From the IMG/VR virus record IMGVR_UViG_3300025823_000021, positions 1 through 25,510 of that record: a stretch of 25,510 bases of DNA; one strand, 5' to 3'. The notes below the pieces were generated by a model. It was not told where the DNA came from and made no database searches. It saw only the letters and a program-made list of their open reading frames with translations. Position numbers and translations under genes: made by a program. This DNA is from a virus. Below, one piece after another: positions 1 to 6,497 of the stretch; position 1 is the first letter of the stretch; each line of letters begins with the position of its first letter.

Positions 1-171
1 GCCGATGAACTCGCGGAAGTTGCCCGGCGAGTCGTGGTTGGTGACGTCGATCTCTTCACTGTCGAACGACGGACCGTCGATCGTCCTGACCTGCGCGACG
101 GTAGTGTAGGTGCCAGAGCCAGGAGAGTCCTCGCGCTGAAGCAGTGTTCCTTTGCCGAAGATGTACGCCAT
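1..171 (-). CDS. Major tail tube protein, N-terminal part (lambda gpV position)
   Basis: This is the first 57 codons of a gene that continues past the left edge. It starts MAYIFGKGTLLQRED and contains the stretch DVTNHDSPGNFREF, which matches the start of the phage major tail tube family: a short strand, then IDVTxHDSPxxxREFI. Such proteins stack as hexameric rings around the tape measure to form the tail of siphoviruses. The ATG at 171 has a good ribosome-binding site (AGGAAG) a few bases upstream. It is the last gene of the visible minus-strand structural operon, in the position of lambda V after the head-tail joining genes. The fold assignment rests on the N-terminal motif only, because the rest of the protein is outside the window. 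Confidence 0.82.
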   Translation of the reverse strand, partial: MAYIFGKGTLLQREDSPGSGTYTTVAQVRTIDGPSFDSEEIDVTNHDSPGNFREFIG

Positions 172-221
172 GTCTTCCTCATGCTTCGGCCCCGTATTGG
201 TGAACTAACGGTGTGATTGGA

Positions 222-572
222 TCAGTTGCCGACGTCTCGGATGACGGCGAGTTCCCAGGTGTCGACGGCGAGGTCGACGTGACAGGTTCCGTCCGCCTGG
301 GCGAAGCCTTCGCGCGTGAGCGGTCCGTACGTGCGGACCTGGCCTGCGTTGTGCGTCTGGGCGATCGAGATCGAGCGGCCGAGTGCGTCGGGCTGAGTGA
401 TGAGCGACAGAGACTCGTTCCCGGCGCCGGTGTTGCGCGCCAGCAGGATGTCACCGTCCTTCAGGGCCCACTCATGGTCGTTCGTCGAATCGCCGCCTGT
501 CTGGGCGACCGCGCCGTTGGCGAGACCGGTCCGGCCGGCCAGGTTGTGAACAGTGATTGCGGTTCGCGCCAT
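222..572 (-). CDS. Small beta-rich phage structural protein, unknown role
   Basis: A 116-residue protein lying between the tail terminator and the tail tube, where lambda has no additional gene. It begins MARTAITVHNLAG and is rich in short hydrophobic strands and Thr/Gly/Asn (TNDHEWALKDGDILLARN), with no signal peptide or membrane segment. The composition suggests a small beta-sandwich, like many phage capsid or tail accessory proteins. The ATG at 572 is preceded by an excellent ribosome-binding site, AAGGAGG, so it is probably made in quantity, which fits a virion component. No specific function can be assigned. It could be a decoration or neck protein. Confidence 0.6.
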   Translation of the reverse strand: MARTAITVHNLAGRTGLANGAVAQTGGDSTNDHEWALKDGDILLARNTGAGNESLSLITQPDALGRSISIAQTHNAGQVRTYGPLTREGFAQADGTCHVDLAVDTWELAVIRDVGN

Positions 573-590
573 CGCGACCTCCTTGCTGAG

Positions 591-1067
591 TTACAGAGGC
601 GTCTCGGGCGACGTACCCGAGGCGTGGAACTGGATTTCGAACGTCATGCGCGCGGCGGGAATAGACCCGCTCTCGCCGAAGGCCTCGCCGTACTCGGTCG
701 CGAGAAACCGAGGTGCGGAGCGCGACGTCGCGAGATTCGGATTGGCTCGGACGGCCTGCTTTGCCTTGAGCACGAGCTGGCCGCGTACGTCCTGCTGGTC
801 TGTCAGCGCGGTAACCAGGACTCGCGACCGGTGGTGCTCAAAGTCCGAGTCGTCGTGGTCATTCGCTCGGTCGGTGACGCGGTCTTCGACCAACTCGACC
901 ACGAGCGCAGGGAACGCTTTAGAATCGACCGCAAGCGGAACGCCGCCTTCGCCGAACATGTTCACATTGAGCGTCTGGTCCGGAGTGCCTGACCGAACGA
1001 CAGTCATCCCGGCGAGAGACGAGAGAACTTCCCTGTGAACCGTCTCGGCGTAGTCCTGCGGTTCCAT
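591..1067 (-). CDS. Probable tail terminator (lambda gpU-like)
   Basis: A 158-residue protein. Its pattern fits tail-completion proteins: an N-terminal helix (DYAETVHREVLSSLA), a strand LVVELVED in the middle, a long helix with charged residues, and a closing strand MTFEIQFHAS near the C terminus. Tail terminators cap the tail tube, stop its polymerisation and form the interface with the head. The gene sits between the FII-like joining protein and the tail tube, the place of U in lambda. The ATG follows the TAG stop of the upstream gene directly and has no clear ribosome-binding site, so translation is probably coupled. The family is inferred from length, position and strand pattern. A Z-like protein is the alternative, but a better Z candidate lies at 10989-11645. 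Confidence 0.6.
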   Translation of the reverse strand: MEPQDYAETVHREVLSSLAGMTVVRSGTPDQTLNVNMFGEGGVPLAVDSKAFPALVVELVEDRVTDRANDHDDSDFEHHRSRVLVTALTDQQDVRGQLVLKAKQAVRANPNLATSRSAPRFLATEYGEAFGESGSIPAARMTFEIQFHASGTSPETPL

Positions 1068-1403
1068 CTACGCGGTGTCCAGCTTGAGCGAACACATCGC
1101 GTCGCCTGCGTTCCCGTCGCGATCTTCGACGCCGATCACCTCGTAGACGTCGGAGTTCCCCAAAACGACGCGGTCGGCGTGTCCCGGTGTGTGCGGGTAC
1201 AGGTCCGCGACGTGCACGAACAGCACCGGACGGCGAGACTCGATTGCGATCCCGAGTGCGTCCGTCTGCGCGTAGTACGGGCGGAACTGCGCCCGGATCA
1301 CGATCGGCGCGAAACCCTTCGGCGTGTAGGAGACCGACTCACCGAAGACGGCCTGCGCCTTGGTTTCGATCTGCCGGCGGTACGCGGAGGAGTCGATAGG
1401 CAC
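1068..1403 (-). CDS. Head-tail joining protein (lambda gpFII-like)
   Basis: A 111-residue protein matching the gpFII / Phage_attach fold. It has FGESVSYTPKG near the start, then RPVLFVHVADL, then a strand pair around DRVVLGNSDVYEVIGVEDRDG and a final strand CSLKLD. In lambda, gpFII joins the filled head to the completed tail. The start is GTG at 1403, chosen because the strong ribosome-binding site GGGGGTGA lies just upstream. An in-frame TGA two codons before the GTG rules out a longer version. It sits directly after the capsid gene region and before the tail terminator, as expected. The out-of-frame stretch upstream (1407-1593) is in the same reading frame as this gene. Confidence 0.75.
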   Translation of the reverse strand: MPIDSSAYRRQIETKAQAVFGESVSYTPKGFAPIVIRAQFRPYYAQTDALGIAIESRRPVLFVHVADLYPHTPGHADRVVLGNSDVYEVIGVEDRDGNAGDAMCSLKLDTA

Positions 1404-1406
1404 ACG

Positions 1407-1593
1407 TCACCCCCAATGCAGGCCAAGGGTTCGGCGAACAGCAGCAACGGACACGGGGCCGCCGAACCCGGCGCCGCTGTCCGCCTTGCCCCAGGACGTG
1501 AAGCCGACGGTGCGGTCTTTACGTGCGCTTCGCCTGGCGCAGCACGCGCGGTCGCGTGCAGTACGGAAGCGGATTCGACTGGGAGTGCAGCTT
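1407..1593 (-). other. Open, coding-like stretch without a start codon, at the gpFI position
   Basis: On the minus strand the frame of the joining gene is open from about 1593 to a TGA at 1409-1407. It overlaps the last part of the capsid gene in another frame. Past the capsid stop it reads KDRTVGFTSWGKADSGAG and ends TLGLHWG, and for its first twenty codons there the third bases are almost all G or C, as in real genes of this window. No ATG, GTG or TTG is present in frame. Three explanations are possible: a relic of an FI-like gene, a C-terminal capsid extension made by +1 frameshifting at the capsid stop, or a sequencing indel. The 115-bp gap also contains CGGACA and TGTCCG arms that could pair. 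Confidence 0.35.
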
Positions 1594-2529
1594 CACGTAG
1601 CGCTGGAACTCCGGGTCAACTGCCTGCTTCGAGTAGCGCGGCAAACCCATCGTCCCCTCCGTCTCGACGAAGTCGGCCGGGGCGAACGGGTTGCGGAACA
1701 GGCCGCGAGCGCCGACGGGGAAGAAGTGCGCCTTGTCGGTGTTCACGAAGTCGGTCGCGCCGACGTAGCCGTGGTAGTTCTCGAACACGATCCCGGCGTA
1801 CGGGAACATCCGGTAGACCAGGCCCATTCGGAGCCACTCGCCTTCCATCCAGCGGTCGTACGCCGCTCGGACTTCGTCGTGTGCGACCAGGTCGTCGAAG
1901 AACTGATCCCCGCAGAACGCGTGGATGTGGTTGAACATCACATTCGGCATTTCGCGCTGCATGTCGCGGGAGATCCCGTGGCACGTCGTCCGGATGTCAC
2001 CGACCGATGCGGTGTCGAACGAGAAGTCGACCTCGGCCAGCGCCGAGACGCCGAACTCCGCGAACAGGTCGTAGATCGGAGTCACGCCGTCCGCGTCCAT
2101 CACGATGCCCTTGAGCGCGGAGACGCGCAGGTGTTCCAGCGTGGCGTCGAACGACGCCGCGTGGTCCATCTGACGCCGGGAAATCTCCGACTCGACGCCC
2201 GCCTGTTGGTTCTCCGTCCCGAACTCCCGCACGTCGCGCAGTTCGGACGCCTGGATCGTGTCTTCGAGCGCGATGTGGGGAATCTGGAGCGTCCGGGTCT
2301 TCATCTTGTTGACCGTGGCCTGAGTCGCCGGGGCTCCACGAGGGGTCGTCGGGATCAGGGTGAGCCACCCGTCCCGCTCCTCGAGGAGGATTCCTTCCGT
2401 CGACACTCCGAACTCTTCGAAGATTCCGAGCTGGCCAGCACGGCCGGGAACGAAAGGCATCTTGTTGATCGAATCCGTGAGGGACCGAACGCCGTAGTTG
2501 TCGCCGCTAAGGACGTCGAATACTGCCAT
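1519..2529 (-). CDS. Major capsid protein, lambda gpE family (Phage_cap_E)
   Basis: A 336-residue protein with the layout of the lambda E family: an N-terminal MAVFDVLSGDNYGVRSLTDS segment, then LGIFEEFGVSTEGILLEE, a P-domain-like helix around AASFDATLEHLRVSALKG, and a C-terminal region GYVGATDFVNTDKAHFFPVG ending in charged residues. It forms the icosahedral shell. The ATG at 2529 has GGAG eight bases upstream. The gene follows the decoration protein and precedes the joining protein, exactly the lambda D-E-(FI)-FII order. The length is normal for the family (about 330-350). A possible alternative-frame extension past its stop is listed separately. Confidence 0.93.
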   Translation of the reverse strand: MAVFDVLSGDNYGVRSLTDSINKMPFVPGRAGQLGIFEEFGVSTEGILLEERDGWLTLIPTTPRGAPATQATVNKMKTRTLQIPHIALEDTIQASELRDVREFGTENQQAGVESEISRRQMDHAASFDATLEHLRVSALKGIVMDADGVTPIYDLFAEFGVSALAEVDFSFDTASVGDIRTTCHGISRDMQREMPNVMFNHIHAFCGDQFFDDLVAHDEVRAAYDRWMEGEWLRMGLVYRMFPYAGIVFENYHGYVGATDFVNTDKAHFFPVGARGLFRNPFAPADFVETEGTMGLPRYSKQAVDPEFQRYVKLHSQSNPLPYCTRPRVLRQAKRT

Positions 2530-2580
2530 TGGTGGTTCTCCGTTTGGCCCCGTGGAATTGAACGTGCGTGGTGGTGCGAA

Positions 2581-3249
2581 CTATCGGACGAGAATCCCGA
2601 GGTTCTTCTCGAGCGCCTGGATCGCGTCGGCCTTCTCGGCCGCGTTGATCGAGGACGGCCAGACGATCTCGTTTCCGTTCACGATGGCGTTGCCGCGAAC
2701 CAGTGCGACGCCGTTCGCGTTGTCCACCGAATCGAGCGCCGTGATGTTCTCGCCGAGGATGCCGGCCGGAACCTGCTCGCCGAGTGTCCCGTCCTCGTCG
2801 AACTGGAGGTACTTTTTCGCCGTCTGGGTGACGGTGATCACGAACGTGTCGCCTGCGGCGAAGTCGGTCGCGCCATCGGCCAGCGTGAACGCGAGGCCAC
2901 CCGCCGAGAACGCCACCGCCACCGTGCCCGTTCCGACCAGCAGGCCGTCGGGGTCGCGCACTTCGAAATCACCGGCGTCGGAGCCCGGCTCGATGAACAC
3001 GAGCGAGTAGGCACCGTCCTTCGCGGGACCGGTGACGGTGATCGCGCCCATGGCGCCGTTGCCGGTATTTCCGGCACCAGCGACCGCCGCCGCGGTGCCC
3101 GACAGACGGGCCCCGAGAACCATGCCGGCTGTGAGGACGCGGTCCGAACCGGATCCTGCCAGGATCACGATCTGCTCGCGGCTGTAGTCGCTGTCCGACT
3201 CGGAAACGACGAACTCGAACGGGTGTTGACCTTCGGTGTATTCGGCCAT
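2581..3249 (-). CDS. Head decoration protein (lambda gpD-like) with an inserted beta domain
   Basis: A 222-residue protein, about twice the length of lambda gpD (110). The first 45 residues (EYTEGQHPFEFVVSESD, then SREQIVILAGSG and LTAGMVLGA) and the last 70 (from LGEQVPAGILGENITALDS to ALEKNLGILVR) form a standard decoration protein. Between them, at about residues 50-145, is a Gly/Ala/Thr-rich insertion containing GNTGNGAMGAITVTGPAKDG and GLAFTLADGATDF, a module often found inside phage decoration proteins. Decoration trimers cement the expanded capsid. The ATG at 3249 has GAGGAG upstream. It lies between the protease/scaffold gene and the capsid gene, as in lambda. Confidence 0.88.
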   Translation of the reverse strand: MAEYTEGQHPFEFVVSESDSDYSREQIVILAGSGSDRVLTAGMVLGARLSGTAAAVAGAGNTGNGAMGAITVTGPAKDGAYSLVFIEPGSDAGDFEVRDPDGLLVGTGTVAVAFSAGGLAFTLADGATDFAAGDTFVITVTQTAKKYLQFDEDGTLGEQVPAGILGENITALDSVDNANGVALVRGNAIVNGNEIVWPSSINAAEKADAIQALEKNLGILVR

Positions 3250-3325
3250 TTGAAAGGCTCCTCAGACCCACGGGTGCGGGTCGTTGATTGGGTTTTGGCC
3301 CCGTGGACCTCTGTGTCTGTTGAAA
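3250..3325 (-). promoter_or_regulatory. Gap upstream of the decoration gene with a box repeated before the capsid gene
   Basis: This 76-base gap lies between the protease stop and the decoration start. It contains the minus-strand box TCCACGGGGCCAAA at 3294-3307. The identical 14 bases occur at 2543-2556, just upstream of the ribosome-binding site of the capsid gene. A short stem, GACCC/GGGTC, follows the upstream copy. No promoter consensus is evident. The repeat may be an mRNA processing or translation-control element for the two most abundant head proteins, or a remnant of duplication. Confidence 0.3.
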
Positions 3326-3829
3326 TCAGTTGGACGGAGACGCCTGATCCCAGACCCGTCGCTCCTTCGCGCTCGGCGTCGCGACGCTCGCGCGGGACTG
3401 GTAGATCGCGTTTCGGTCGATCTGGACCGGCTGTCCGCCCGTGGCGCCGGCGTGCTGCCCGCTGACGTCGGTCGCGGCGTCACGGGAAGCGGCTTCGTCC
3501 ATGAGCGTCTTCCGGATGTCTTCGATCGAGACACCCTTCTCGATGAAGTCGATCGCGCGCTGCGGGCACCCGGCGAGCGTGCAGATGTCCTTCACCTCGG
3601 CGACGCGCTTCTGGTGCGCTTCGCGCTCGGCGTTGCGCGCCGACACGGCCGCCTGTTCGCTTTGCGAGCGCGCGGCATCGAGACTGATCGCTCCGTCGCC
3701 TTCGGTCGTCACGGTCGTGGGCGTGGTCGCCGCGAGTGCCGCCTGCCGACCGCGCTCCTCCGCTTCCTTGATGTTCTGCTCGTTGCAGGCCGCCAGAAAT
3801 TGCTTCTGTTCTTCGGTCAGGGTCGCCAT
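3326..3829 (-). CDS. Nested in-frame scaffold protein (lambda Nu3-like)
   Basis: Inside the protease gene, in the same frame, an ATG at 3829 is preceded by CAGGAGCAATC, an AGGAG ribosome-binding site at ideal spacing. Translation from here gives a 167-residue protein starting MATLTEEQKQFLAACNEQ. It is predicted to be largely helical, with a coiled-coil-like segment NIKEAEERGRQAALAA and a second helix VSARNAEREAHQKRVAEV. This is the lambda C/Nu3 arrangement, in which the free scaffold is made from an internal start and shares the protease C terminus. The internal start is read directly from the sequence. Scaffold function is inferred from lambda. Confidence 0.75.
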   Translation of the reverse strand: MATLTEEQKQFLAACNEQNIKEAEERGRQAALAATTPTTVTTEGDGAISLDAARSQSEQAAVSARNAEREAHQKRVAEVKDICTLAGCPQRAIDFIEKGVSIEDIRKTLMDEAASRDAATDVSGQHAGATGGQPVQIDRNAIYQSRASVATPSAKERRVWDQASPSN

Positions 3830-4771
3830 GATTGCTCCTGTGCTGGATGCGCCGACCCGATTGCCGGCTGGTTTCAACCTCGCCCTCAGTGCATCGAGGG
3901 TTTGGGCGTACGTCTCGACCGCATCCGCGAATCCCACATCGAGGGCGGTTTCGGCGTAGAAGACTCCCGCTTCAGTCGCGAACACTGCGTCGGCGCCCAT
4001 GCCGCGATTGCGCGCGACCGTGTTGACGAAGATCACGCGGAGACGGTCGATCTCGGCCTGGAGGTTGTTCCGGGCCGTGTCGTTCAGCGGTTCGGTGTCG
4101 ATGTAGTCGCCTTTGCGCTCGCCGCTGGTCAGCGTCGTGTACTTGACGCCGATGCGGCGGTCCATCTCGCTGAACTCGACATGCGTCGCGATGACGCCAA
4201 CCGAACCGACGCCGCCTGTGCGCGGAAGCGAAACGCGCTCCGCCGAACTCGCGAGCGCGTATGCGGCAGAGAACGCGTTGTCGTTCGCGATCGCGTAGAC
4301 TGGCATCCGCGCCCGCGTCTCGAAGATCAGGTCGGCCAGGTCGAACGTGTCAGTGACGGTTCCGCCGGCACTGTCGACGTTCAACAGAATCGCGCGGATA
4401 CCCGCTTCGCTGCGCGCGCGTTCGATCTGCTTTCGAATCCTGGCCAAGCGCCACTTGAACAGGCCGCCGTTGACCTCGATGACGGCAATCCCGTCGATCC
4501 GCGTGAAGTCGTCGTCTCGATACCGGTCGTAGAAGTAGAACCCGAACGCTTCCGGAGCCGGATCGCCTCCGCGCGTGGCGTGGTTGAGCGATGCGAACAG
4601 CGAGTCGGCGCGACCCTTTTCGAGCAGTAGCGGCGTGTTGTAGAGCGCTGCAACCAGTTCGGTCGGGTAGCCCTCTTCCGATACGACGATCGGCTGGACG
4701 CCGGATGTAGGCTCGGAGCTACGCGGCGTTTGCCTCGTCGTCGCCTTCGACTTCGTCGTCCGCTTCGGCAT
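3326..4771 (-). CDS. Capsid maturation protease, S49 (SppA-like, lambda gpC-type) fused to scaffold
   Basis: A 481-residue protein. After a basic N-terminal tail (MPKRTTKSKATTRQ), residues about 90-290 are a peptidase S49 domain. It includes DSAGGTVTDTFDLADLI, the nucleophile motif NDNAFSAAYALASSAERV with Ser168 as the likely catalytic serine, and TSGERKGDY with Lys220 as the likely general base. It cleaves scaffold and portal tails during head maturation. The C-terminal third is Gln/Glu/Ala-rich and predicted helical, as in lambda C where it overlaps Nu3. The ATG at 4771 is chosen because AAGGGGGG precedes it; an upstream extension is low-complexity and lies over the portal gene. It overlaps the portal end by 53 bases. 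Confidence 0.9.
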   Translation of the reverse strand: MPKRTTKSKATTRQTPRSSEPTSGVQPIVVSEEGYPTELVAALYNTPLLLEKGRADSLFASLNHATRGGDPAPEAFGFYFYDRYRDDDFTRIDGIAVIEVNGGLFKWRLARIRKQIERARSEAGIRAILLNVDSAGGTVTDTFDLADLIFETRARMPVYAIANDNAFSAAYALASSAERVSLPRTGGVGSVGVIATHVEFSEMDRRIGVKYTTLTSGERKGDYIDTEPLNDTARNNLQAEIDRLRVIFVNTVARNRGMGADAVFATEAGVFYAETALDVGFADAVETYAQTLDALRARLKPAGNRVGASSTGAIMATLTEEQKQFLAACNEQNIKEAEERGRQAALAATTPTTVTTEGDGAISLDAARSQSEQAAVSARNAEREAHQKRVAEVKDICTLAGCPQRAIDFIEKGVSIEDIRKTLMDEAASRDAATDVSGQHAGATGGQPVQIDRNAIYQSRASVATPSAKERRVWDQASPSN

Positions 4772-6269
4772 CGCCGCCCCCCTTGTTCGCAGCCGCTCCG
4801 CTGTCGCGGTCGTTCTCGGTTCCGGTGTCCATCTGAGAGGCTCTTGGCAAGCCGAGTTCTTCCTCGCGCTCGCGGTCTGCGACCCGCTCGCGGTCCAGCT
4901 CGACCGCCGACACACCGGCGTAGTTCGGGACTTCGCGCGTCCGGGACGTGAGGCCCAGGTCCAGGGCGAGAGCCACCGCCTTGATCTCTTGCAGCGGGTT
5001 GACGTACTTCTGGCCCGTCATCGCGACCCACTTCGGCCGCATCAGGATTCGTACCCGGTCGCGCTCTTCTGCGGGCAGCTTCAGTCGCCCCGAAATCAGC
5101 GCCGTCTTCAGCCAGCGCGCGAACACGGGCCGGTTGAACTGGAATTGCAGGACGCGGCGTGAGTGCGCGCGCACCCGGCGGAACTGCTCGATGGTCCCTG
5201 CGCGAATCGAGCTGTAGTTGACTTGCGCGAGGTCGCTCGTCAGCCCCTCGTACGTGACACCCGAGCCTACGGCGACGCCGCGGAGGTTGTTCCGGACGAA
5301 TGCCTCGTGATCGTCTGCGCCTGTCGGCGGGTCTGAAAACTTCACATCGTGGCCAGGCTTCAGCTTGACCGAGATACCCGGTTCGAGTTCGACGTCGACG
5401 TCGCCATCGTCATCCTCAGCACCGGAGGTATTGACGTTCCCGAACACGCTCCCGTCGCCGGTCGGAATCGTTTCGATCGCGACGAGCATATTGCGGATCT
5501 TCTGGTTCAGGATCTTGGCGTCGTTCGACTCCTGGAGGTCGTGGAGCGTTGTCAGCACGGCGGACAACGACGGGACGCCGCGAAGCTGGCCAGGGCGCGT
5601 CGGCGTGAAGACCTGGAGTACGTTTTCCGCCGGCACCGCGACGCGCTGCTGTCCGGCGATCATGTAGTCGCCGGGATGCTGGCGCCACATGTGGTAGGCG
5701 GCTCGGCGACCTATCGGATCGAACTCAATTCCGGCTCGAATCCTGCGACCGCCCGGCAGTAGCGCGTTGTAGCTGGCGTCCACTAGCTCGGACTCGAGGA
5801 TCTGCAACTGGAGCGGGACACTCAGCCCGTCTTCGGCTTGTCGGTCCCGGAACCGCGCGAACACGTCGCCACCTTCGCGGTACGACTGGACGACCATCGC
5901 CTGGAGGCCGTAGAAGTCCTGCACGCCGTCGGCGTCACACTCTTCGACCCAGTCGAGCCAGGCCGCTTCGATCTCTTCGCGGAACGCCTTCGACAGCGTG
6001 ATCGGAGTCGGTGCGATCCCCTCACCGACCACGGAATCGACGAACACTCCGATCGCGTTGAGCGCCCACGGATTGACGCGAGCCTCGGCGCGCGAGCGGC
6101 GCCTGAGAGTCTGGACATCACCGCCGAGAAGCGCGTTCACGTGCGCGTTCGGTGCGTACCAGCCGTGCGCGCGGCGACCCGTTCCGGCAGCGTGCCAGGC
6201 CGCGTCGGCGTACTTCGTGACGACCTGTTTGCGGGTGAATCGATCCGCGATCCGGCTCAGCAACCCCAT
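4719..6269 (-). CDS. Portal protein (lambda gpB-like, Phage_portal_2)
   Basis: A 516-residue portal protein. The N-terminal part has WHAAGTGRRAHGWYAPN, then RRRSRAEARVNPWALNAIGV, which is characteristic of lambda-type portals. It continues with AMVVQSYREGGDVFARFRD and the core PTRPGQLRGVPSLSAVLTTL. Twelve copies form the ring at the capsid vertex through which DNA is pumped and to which the tail attaches. I start at the ATG at 6269, which overlaps the stop of the upstream W gene (TGATG), rather than the TTG nine bases earlier, because the overlap implies coupled translation. The C terminus is acidic (EADDEVEGDDEANAA), and its last 53 bases overlap the protease start. Confidence 0.93.
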   Translation of the reverse strand: MGLLSRIADRFTRKQVVTKYADAAWHAAGTGRRAHGWYAPNAHVNALLGGDVQTLRRRSRAEARVNPWALNAIGVFVDSVVGEGIAPTPITLSKAFREEIEAAWLDWVEECDADGVQDFYGLQAMVVQSYREGGDVFARFRDRQAEDGLSVPLQLQILESELVDASYNALLPGGRRIRAGIEFDPIGRRAAYHMWRQHPGDYMIAGQQRVAVPAENVLQVFTPTRPGQLRGVPSLSAVLTTLHDLQESNDAKILNQKIRNMLVAIETIPTGDGSVFGNVNTSGAEDDDGDVDVELEPGISVKLKPGHDVKFSDPPTGADDHEAFVRNNLRGVAVGSGVTYEGLTSDLAQVNYSSIRAGTIEQFRRVRAHSRRVLQFQFNRPVFARWLKTALISGRLKLPAEERDRVRILMRPKWVAMTGQKYVNPLQEIKAVALALDLGLTSRTREVPNYAGVSAVELDRERVADREREEELGLPRASQMDTGTENDRDSGAAANKGGGDAEADDEVEGDDEANAA

Positions 6270-6487
6270 CAGTGCCAACCCGTCTTAGTTGCGAACCGTG
6301 TCGCTTGGAGCCCCTTCGCTGTCGACCCGGTCGTCGCCGCTGCGACCTCGGCTTCCATCGATTCGAGCGTCGCCATCATCTCTTCGCGGCTCTGGTAGGT
6401 GACGGATTGGCCGTCGTACTCGACTCGCTTCACCCCGAGCGCAATCGCGGCCTTGAGCGCGTCGATGTCGGACTGTGTCCACGCCAT
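6269..6487 (-). CDS. Head-tail joining protein, gpW-like
   Basis: A 72-residue protein starting MAWTQSDIDALKAAIALG, followed by a beta hairpin (VKRVEYDGQSVTYQS) and a helix (REEMMATLESMEAEVAA). This is the helix-hairpin-helix pattern of lambda gpW, which binds under the portal and stabilises packaged DNA before the tail joins. Length (lambda W is 68) and position between terminase and portal both agree. The ATG at 6487 has GAGGAG upstream. Its stop overlaps the portal start. Confidence 0.85.
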   Translation of the reverse strand: MAWTQSDIDALKAAIALGVKRVEYDGQSVTYQSREEMMATLESMEAEVAAATTGSTAKGLQATRFATKTGWH

Positions 6488-6497
6488 GACGAACTCC

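Noticed and set aside
1360-3465. Long plus-strand open frame of 701 codons over the capsid and decoration genes
   Set aside because: It is the antisense of well-identified minus-strand genes, is Arg/Val-rich without motifs, and is an effect of high G+C content.
3284-4630. Long plus-strand open frame over the protease gene
   Set aside because: Antisense shadow of the S49 protease; no ribosome-binding site or domain.
6270-6278. TTG start for the portal gene three codons upstream
   Set aside because: The ATG at 6269 overlaps the upstream stop, matching the coupled junctions elsewhere.
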